A stretch of 26,060 nt of DNA from Oehlia diaphana. Its lineage: Eukaryota > Glomeromycota > Glomeromycetes > Glomerales > Glomeraceae. The stretch covers positions 11,032 to 37,091 of the forward strand of contig QZLH01000703.1 in the NCBI GenBank assembly GCA_003833135.1. Reading direction: 5' to 3'. Shown one piece after another: positions 20,404 through 26,060 of the stretch. The position numbers and the translations under genes were made by a program. Numbering within the stretch: position 1 is the first letter of the stretch; every line of letters starts with the position of its first letter. The notes below the pieces were generated by a model. It saw only the letters and a program-made list of their open reading frames with translations, was not told the origin of the DNA and did no database searches.

Positions 20404-20960
20404 CTACAAAAAGGAACAAAAAAGAACGTTATTAACGTTAATAACAAAATATTTAAGAAAATAGCCCTCCTCAAATTTACCCATTAAGAAGGGTCGCGGA
20501 TCATCCTACAAACAAGAAACAAAAAGAAATTTAGTTGTAACCCTCTTAAACAAAAACTACTAAGTAAAAAACACCTTCCTTCAAATCTACCTTATCTATC
20601 TTCAAACGTTGTTCTGAAAGGTCAAATAGGCCAAAAAGTCAATTTTTCCTATACAAATAAATAAAAAAAGAACGTTAATAACGTTCTTAAATCAAATTAC
20701 TAAAGAAAACATTCTTCTCTATTGAATTTACTTTAAAAGTCCTGTTTCGAAAAGTTTAATTATTCAAAGTTATTTCTACAAAAAAGAAACCGAAAAGAAA
20801 ATATTAAAATAAAGATAAATAAATAAAATAAATAAATAATAGTCTTACCTTTTTCCGCAAGAATCGTAAAATACATTTGCAAATCTGCACTACTTATTTT
20901 GAATGGTACACCCATTTTGGACGTTACACCCATTACGAACATTACACAACTTTATAAAAC
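20404..20960 (-). pseudogene. Broken gene remnant with four successive intron-like segments
   Basis: On the minus strand four segments look like spliceosomal introns: 20848-20776 (73 bp), 20731-20649 (83), 20590-20506 (85) and 20480-20404 (77). Each starts GTAAG, GTAAAT or GTAGAT and ends in a pyrimidine-rich TTTGTAG or TTTGTATAG. The pieces between read protein-like: MGVTSKMGVPFKISSADLQ and YFTILAEK before the first; LFGLFDLSEQRLKIDK at 20591-20637, which joins in frame across an intron to DDPRPFLMG at 20481-20505. The 44-bp piece 20732-20775 has stops in every frame, and a TGA breaks the start of the next one. Below 20403 a frame reads NEPGYSKEYKLYICKTEIVY. The family is not recognised. I take it as a dead gene or transposon-borne relic. 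Confidence 0.45.
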
Positions 20961-22548
20961 TAGTTGAAAAATTATGGCAATAACTTACAACTTTATCGAC
21001 ATACGATTACAACCTTCAACCTATTGCAACTTTTACGGCGACCGATCCTAATCTACAGTATAAATTTTTAATTAATATATGCAAATCTATTGAAATACAA
21101 CAAAAAAATATGTTTTATTTAACAAATTTTTCTTTCAGTATGAAATTTTCAAAAAAATAATATATTTAACTGAACCGTTCATACTATACTGTTGTCTTAA
21201 ACAATTATTATAAAAATTTTTATCATACTAAAAGTTTTTTAAAAAAATGATTGGAAAAGGAAAAAATTTGCATTTATCTTTTTAATTACTTAATTACTTT
21301 ACAAAAATACTAAATTCATATTTATCTTATAGAAGGAATTGAATACAATAGATTTAAAAAACTTCTTTAAAGCTTAGTCTTCAATTATGTTAAATTTATC
21401 GACCTTCATGTTATATAGAATTTTATTTATTGAAAATGTTAAACACTACATGCTGTCACTATTTAAAAAAACAATATAAAGTGTTAAACTGCTTAGATTA
21501 TTCGAATAAAACATACTTTATAATGCATCAATTTTTGGTTATTTTTGGAATTAAATTATGATGGTCAAAATCTTTTATAAAATTATGACTGAGTTTTATA
21601 AAAGTTTTAAATACATAATACTTAAATTTAGTTAAACTTTTTATTTATTTTATAAATTTATTAATTTTGTCATTTCATCTTCCCCTATTACGGAGAATTT
21701 AAATAAAAAAACTGTTGAATAAATTTAATTGCCGATCAGAATTATTGCGTTTTGTTTGCTATAATTCCAAATCCACTAATGTTTTTTTTTTTAAGTATAT
21801 TATCAGAATTAAGAATGATTTATAACTAACTACATACTAATAAAGGGAAAGAAATTCATCGAGATTTTCATTATAAGAGTATAATTAAATAGTTCTAGTT
21901 GTGATCCAATATAAAAATTTCAACTATTCGTTACGAAAAATTACAAGAAAATTCTTATTTAAGAAAATAATAGAATTACTGTATCTTTATATGGCGATCT
22001 GCTAAGAAAAAATTGGTGTTTTTTTTATCGTGATTTTTAATAAAATCCATTTTGAGAACGGTTACTTGATATTAATATTTATAAAGAAAAAACTTTCATT
22101 TATATATAACAAATAATTCGTATACCATTTAATATTACAAATTTTCGTACAATATAAGTACTACAGTACATGATTTTTATAAATTATAAAATAGAGTTGC
22201 GGCAGCTGCTGCGGCTGCTGTTGTGGTTACAACATTAAGAAGTTTTTCTAGAACAACTTGATGCCAGATGAACATATTATTTTTTAGATATCGTACTTTT
22301 TATTTTTTTTTTGCATTTCATTGTAAACTTCTATTATCTATATGGTAGTATTACTATTAGGTATCACAAACCGGGCGCAAGTCATATTTTATAAGAAATC
22401 ACGAGATTTTCAAGATTAGTATTTAATAAGCTGGTCACATTATCAGTTATACCGGCCGCACAATCACAAGCTTAGTGCTACATGGTACAAATCTAAATTA
22501 AATATAAATAACGGGTTTTTAAATCGATTTGGAAAATTATTTCTGTTC
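20961..22548. other. AT-rich intergenic stretch upstream of the BTB-SPRY gene
   Basis: No gene recognised. A GC-rich island of imperfect CTG/CGG triplets stands at 22197-22226 in otherwise AT-rich sequence; it could encode Ala or Leu/Arg runs, but each frame closes within about 20 codons. The antisense frame at 22464-22772 is a shadow of the BTB gene and the A run. Confidence 0.45.
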
Positions 22549-22574
22549 AAAAAAAAAAAAAAAAAAAAAAAAAA
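22549..22574 (+). promoter_or_regulatory. 26-base A run ending in the BTB-SPRY start codon
   Basis: An unbroken run of A reaches into the ATG at 22574. Poly(dA:dT) tracts exclude nucleosomes in fungal promoters, and A-rich leaders are common, so it may lie in the 5' leader. It also opens the reading frame backwards to 22529, adding a run of Lys codons; that extension has no ATG context and is not taken as coding. Confidence 0.45.
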
Positions 22575-23968
22575 TGACGAGAGGATATTCATTAGAACAA
22601 GATTTAAGATTATTAATAAATAATCCAAAGTATAGTGATATAGAAATTTTATGTGAAGATGAAAAGAAATTGTACGGTTGTAGAGCAATTTTAGCAGCAA
22701 GGTCCGAAGTATTTGATAGATTACTTTATAATGGAATGAAAGAAACTTATGAAAACCAAATTTCTTTTCCAAAGATTAAATCCACTGGAATGGAAATCGT
22801 ATTAGAATATACCTATACAGGATCAATTAAAGAAGAATCTTTAACAAAAGATAATATAGTTGAAGCTTTTTACGCTGCTGATTATTTTCAATTATCCGAC
22901 CTTCAGGATTTTATTACAAAAACGGTTAAGAGTACTAATTTGGCAAAAAATTATTCACCGGAATTACTATCTAAAGTTTCAGAAAAAATGCCATTAACAG
23001 AAGATAACGTTTTTCTTAACTTATTGGTTGAAGCATTAGCAATTATACCATTAAATAACATTGAATTTGGTCGATTGTCTATTCCGGGTCTTAAATATCT
23101 TTTATCTATTACACATAAAAAAAGAGTACCTTTTGCAACGCAAGAGTATGAAGTTTTTCGGTATAGTGCAATTCTAGCAGCAAAACAAGTTTCTAATGAT
23201 GCATATGGATCCCTTATGAACCGATTACCAACTTTAGAGCAAATAGAAAATTCATACCATGTGGAAAATAACTTGATTACAGACCATCAAAAAGTTGCTA
23301 ATGAAATTAAACCTTTGGTTGATTATATTGATTTCAGGCGGATCAAAGGTCGGGTATTAGTTGATTTTATTGAACCACTAGAAATTATTCCAGAAAAAAT
23401 AATTTTAAGTGTTTATCGAGACATAGCAAAGTTAAATAATTCAGACTTAAATGATACTCGAGGAATACCATTATTGATGCACGTTTGGGATGAGTCTGCA
23501 TGTGGATCAAAACTTATTATTGAGGATGGCGGAAAAATTGTACGAGCGCCAAATGGATGTGGTCACCAAAATGTTAGAGCTAAAATAGGATTAGAAAATG
23601 ATGGCATTTTTGAATGGGATGTTATTATTGAAAAAGTTTGTACATTTGCTTGGGTTGGAGTTTGTGCATCAGAAAATTTAAATTTCGAGACCTTTGCAGG
23701 ATGGCAACCTACAGGATGGGTATTAGGTACTAATGGTAATTGTTGTAATACTAATGTAGAGGAGTTTAATTATTGTCCATCATTTCATAATAGGGATGGC
23801 ACAATAGTTACGGTTCATTTAGATATGAATAAAAGAACTTGTGCTTTTACAGTCAATGGTACGAAGTATCGTGAGGTATCAGAATGGAAATTACCATTAA
23901 AACTTTATCCAGTAGTATCATTAAGTCATCCGGGACGTTTTCGAATTCAACCTCACCAAAAAAATTAG
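22574..23968 (+). CDS. BTB domain and SPRY domain protein
   Basis: Single exon, 464 residues. The BTB/POZ domain covers about 20-118: YSDIEILCEDEKKLYGCRA, then ILAARSEVFDRLLYNGMKE, the typical D..I and H/C-R..LAARS..F pattern, and VLEYTYTGSI. A helical region of BACK type follows (about 125-285). The C-terminal SPRY domain (about 303-460) shows FEWDVIIEK, AWVGVC, GWVLGTNG and the late motif VTVHLDMNKRTCAFTVNG. BTB proteins of this layout act as substrate adaptors of Cul3 ubiquitin ligases, BTB and BACK binding the cullin and SPRY the substrate; here that is inference from family, and the substrate is unknown. The start at ATG 22574 gives MTRGYSLEQD directly before the domain. AATAAA at 24072-24077 lies about 105 bases after the stop. 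No introns, unlike the kinase genes. Probably intact and functional. Confidence 0.92.
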   Translation: MTRGYSLEQDLRLLINNPKYSDIEILCEDEKKLYGCRAILAARSEVFDRLLYNGMKETYENQISFPKIKSTGMEIVLEYTYTGSIKEESLTKDNIVEAFYAADYFQLSDLQDFITKTVKSTNLAKNYSPELLSKVSEKMPLTEDNVFLNLLVEALAIIPLNNIEFGRLSIPGLKYLLSITHKKRVPFATQEYEVFRYSAILAAKQVSNDAYGSLMNRLPTLEQIENSYHVENNLITDHQKVANEIKPLVDYIDFRRIKGRVLVDFIEPLEIIPEKIILSVYRDIAKLNNSDLNDTRGIPLLMHVWDESACGSKLIIEDGGKIVRAPNGCGHQNVRAKIGLENDGIFEWDVIIEKVCTFAWVGVCASENLNFETFAGWQPTGWVLGTNGNCCNTNVEEFNYCPSFHNRDGTIVTVHLDMNKRTCAFTVNGTKYREVSEWKLPLKLYPVVSLSHPGRFRIQPHQKN

Positions 23969-24071
23969 AATATTTAGTGCAAATATTATAACCTGAATTT
24001 ACTATTATATGTATATCATGATGTTATATCATGTTTATTGAATTTATCATATGTATGATAATTAAGTTGAA

Positions 24072-24077
24072 AATAAA
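24072..24077 (+). terminator. AATAAA polyadenylation signal of the BTB-SPRY gene
   Basis: Canonical AATAAA 104 bases after the stop codon, followed by T-rich sequence. Position is plausible; the cleavage site cannot be seen. Confidence 0.45.
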
Positions 24078-24319
24078 ATTTTGATTTTAGCTTATTAATT
24101 TACTATATCATGTATAAAGAGAATGATATCGAATTTCATAGCAATGTAATTCTAATGAAACGTTTTGATAAAGAACTTGAGCATTTAGTAACGTTCGTAC
24201 GATCATCATAACCACGGCATTCTAACGGTCTCAAAAAATATTATCCTTTGCATTTTATAAGAATTTCGTTAGGAGCGAAAGTATAATCTAGTCAATAATT
24301 CGAAAATATTAATTATCAG

Positions 24320-24545
24320 ACTGAAATTAGTATTCCAGATAGTTTAATAAATACTTTTTATTATCCGACTGTAATAATTATGAAGATGCGTCTAGAGATC
24401 TGATAATTTCCGGGATGAAATGGTTTCTAACCCTAGAACAAATAGAATTTAACCAAAGTGGAAGATTTCAATCAAACTAAGAATGTTAGCTAATGATATG
24501 AACATTATCAATTAATTCAGATTTAAATGATATCCTAATAATACT
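24320..24545 (+). pseudogene. Decayed partial copy of the BTB-SPRY gene
   Basis: Three blocks resemble the upstream gene in the same order and strand. TTAGTATTCCAGATAG at 24327-24342 matches TTGTCTATTCCGGG at 23075-23088. CCCTAGAACAAATAGAATTT at 24431-24450 matches ACTTTAGAGCAAATAGAAAA at 23231-23250. AATTCAGATTTAAATGAT at 24514-24531 matches AATTCAGACTTAAATGAT at 23438-23455. The spacing is shorter by about 50 and 125 bases, so deletions occurred. Stops interrupt all frames. It covers the region between BTB and SPRY and is probably the relic of a tandem duplicate. Confidence 0.55.
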
Positions 24546-24567
24546 AATAGACGTAAATACGAAGATA

Positions 24568-25261
24568 TAGGGATTGGAATCGATTTGACTAAAATCGATT
24601 TAATTGAAAATCGAATCGTATCTAATAGAATCGATTAATCGAATCTAAAAAATTGAATCCCAATAAATCGAATTTTTTTATACTTTGGCGCAGCAAATAT
24701 AATCTTGCTGCTTCTATAACCATGCCACATTGTGATGGCATTTTTGACCAATAATAATTGGATATTGGACAATTAAACAATTGAGAATTTAATCAAACAT
24801 TATCCAATCAAGTTAATTGTGACTAATGTTTAATTAATTAAAAAAAATTTTTTATTGATTGATAATTTCGAGTTCAGGGGCCTGTAATCTTCTTTTGGCC
24901 AGTATTAAATATAATTCTATAATGCGGGCCAAAAATGTCTATTGCATATTTATACTTATATTTTTTATTATAATGACAAATTTTGACTTTTTATATAATA
25001 ATTACTTTATAAAATTTTTGATTAAAAAGTAAAATAATTTTATTTTTGCACTGAATAAAAACCCTGAAATTTATTAGCTAAAGATTATTTTAGTATTTTA
25101 GTTAAAATCCACCTAAAATTTTGTGTCGCCGGATCATCGAAAGCGTTGCATAACGAAAATGTTTAAAAAATATTTTTTTTGTAAAATTACTTAGAACGAT
25201 AATTCGATTCTTAAATCGATTCTCAGATTTCTATTTTTGATTGAATCGATTCCAATCCCTA
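24568..25261. mobile_element. hAT-like MITE, 694 bp, with 8-bp target duplication
   Basis: TAGGGATTGGAATCGATT at 24568-24585 is exactly inverted at 25244-25261. CGAAGATA flanks both sides (24560-24567 and 25262-25269) as a perfect 8-bp duplication. TAGGG ends with 8-bp duplications are characteristic of the hAT superfamily. AATCGATT-like motifs recur inside both ends (24580-24670, 25195-25250). There is no transposase frame, so it is nonautonomous. The perfect duplication and termini suggest a recent insertion. It landed just after the decayed BTB-SPRY copy. Confidence 0.9.
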
Positions 25262-25352
25262 CGAAGATATACAATAATAAAAATATTTATCTAACTGTAT
25301 CATTACGAGATCTTTTTAAAAAAAAAAATTTCGTTAAGATTTCAAAAATTTA

Positions 25353-25931
25353 TTAATTGCAGATCCGCCTAAAATCGGCACTGCGTTACTAATAAAATTC
25401 GGGGTTAAATTTGCAGATTTTGTGCTAGAACACAAACTTCAAAAAAGGATATCTCATAGATGACATATTGACTATAAAAAAATCATATGATATACTGAAA
25501 AAATACTTGATTGCAAAAAAAAGTTATACATTCGTATGCAAAATAATTAGTTTACTATGCGCGCGCGTCAGATTTACACCTTAAAATATACGAAATTTCA
25601 ATATTTCATTTTACTACATTGCGTTATTACATTAAAAACCTATAATTTTTAGCTAAAGTTGTTTTTAAAAGCTTTTTTGAAATATTTTATTATTAAAAAC
25701 AAGTGAAAGCTGAAGAAAACCAGTTACAAAAATATAATTATAAAATTTTTTGGCAAATATGACTTGTCATTAAATGAAAGAAAATATTGTATTTATGATA
25801 TTTCTGTTTGTAAAATGGGTGAAACTTATTTCGCGCGCGAGATGCAAAAAATTCTTTTTTTTATTATCGCTTATCCCCGAATTTTATTACAGTAGTAACG
25901 CAGTGCCGATTTTAGGCGGATCGGCAATTAA
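25353..25931. mobile_element. 579-bp element with about 40-bp terminal inverted repeats
   Basis: TTAATTGCAGATCCGCC from 25353 and the following AAAATCGGCACTGCGTTACTA are matched inverted by the block ending 25931; the outer 41 bases differ at one position, and similarity resumes over ATAAAATTCGGGG after a short gap. TTAA stands at both outermost ends, which could be part of the repeat or a TTAA target duplication as made by piggyBac- and Sola-type transposases. Inside, GCGCGCGC at 25560-25567 and CGCGCGCG at 25832-25839 form a second pair. No coding frame. Confidence 0.85.
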
Positions 25932-26060
25932 GTTATAAATTATAATTATTATCATTATAAAAATTAATTCGTGATCCGTCTCCAAACCAGTGAAATCTAC
26001 TAATACATTTTGGGAATTATTTTGCAAATTAATTTAGTGGGAAATTCAGATAAGAGCAAT
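25932..26060. other. Window end, no feature recognised
   Basis: AT-rich sequence after the last TIR element; nothing identifiable. Confidence 0.3.

Noticed and set aside
20760..20942. 60-residue minus-strand frame as a standalone gene
   Set aside because: Its second half runs through an intron-like segment (GTAAG to TTTGTAG) of low complexity; only the first part is retained in the relic entry.
22464..22772. 102-residue minus-strand frame
   Set aside because: Antisense to the BTB domain start, with a Phe run from the A tract.
1..26060. tRNA, rRNA and other structured RNA genes
   Set aside because: No B-box-like GGTTCGA sequence with a matching cloverleaf and no rRNA core sequence was seen on either strand by eye.

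Overview
The window looks like nuclear DNA of an arbuscular mycorrhizal fungus (Glomeromycotina, Rhizophagus-like). The sequence is strongly AT-rich, introns are short (68-81 bp, GT...AG), and the genes belong to families known to be massively expanded in that lineage: TKL-like kinases with an N-terminal zinc ribbon, Sel1-repeat proteins, BTB proteins and TLDc proteins. The species assignment is inference from this gene content; there is no rRNA or other marker in the window.

Layout. 1-3446 has no gene but is full of small inverted-repeat elements: a 110-bp foldback, a 304-bp TIR element, a Harbinger-like MITE with TTA duplications, and a 480-bp element with inverted subterminal repeats. 3447-4763 (+) is a five-exon protein kinase gene. 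5036-5466 (+) is a broken TLDc-domain remnant. 5467-7650 is an intergenic stretch with no recognisable gene. 7651-9062 (+) is a zinc-ribbon/kinase gene whose C-terminal tail (9010-9344, two further exons) has been put out of frame by a 7-bp insertion. 9690-11880 holds decayed coding sequence, mainly a minus-strand pseudogene of unknown family. 12670-13840 is a 1.17-kb TIR element carrying a pyrimidine-rich degenerate 20-bp repeat. 14498-19567 (-) is the largest gene: a 1662-residue protein with a zinc ribbon, 33 Sel1 repeats, a second zinc ribbon and a kinase domain. 19664-19932 is a direct duplication in its upstream region. 20404-20960 (-) is a broken gene-like remnant with four successive intron-like segments, three of them similar to one another. 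22574-23968 (+) is an intact single-exon BTB-SPRY gene, followed by a decayed partial copy of itself (24320-24545), a hAT-like MITE with a perfect 8-bp target duplication (24568-25261) and another TIR element (25353-25931).

How it fits together. The three kinases are paralogues: all have an intron in phase 0 at the same place, just after the conserved Glu that follows the catalytic Lys strand. Sel1, BTB and SPRY domains are protein-interaction modules, so the locus encodes signalling and adaptor proteins of an expanded accessory repertoire rather than a metabolic pathway. The signs of birth and decay are everywhere: a frameshifted kinase tail, a TLDc relic, a partial BTB-SPRY copy, multi-unit duplications inside the Sel1 array, and at least six nonautonomous transposon-like elements. 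A CACGTG E-box lies upstream of each of the three kinase genes, and the only other two copies in the window are inside one MITE.
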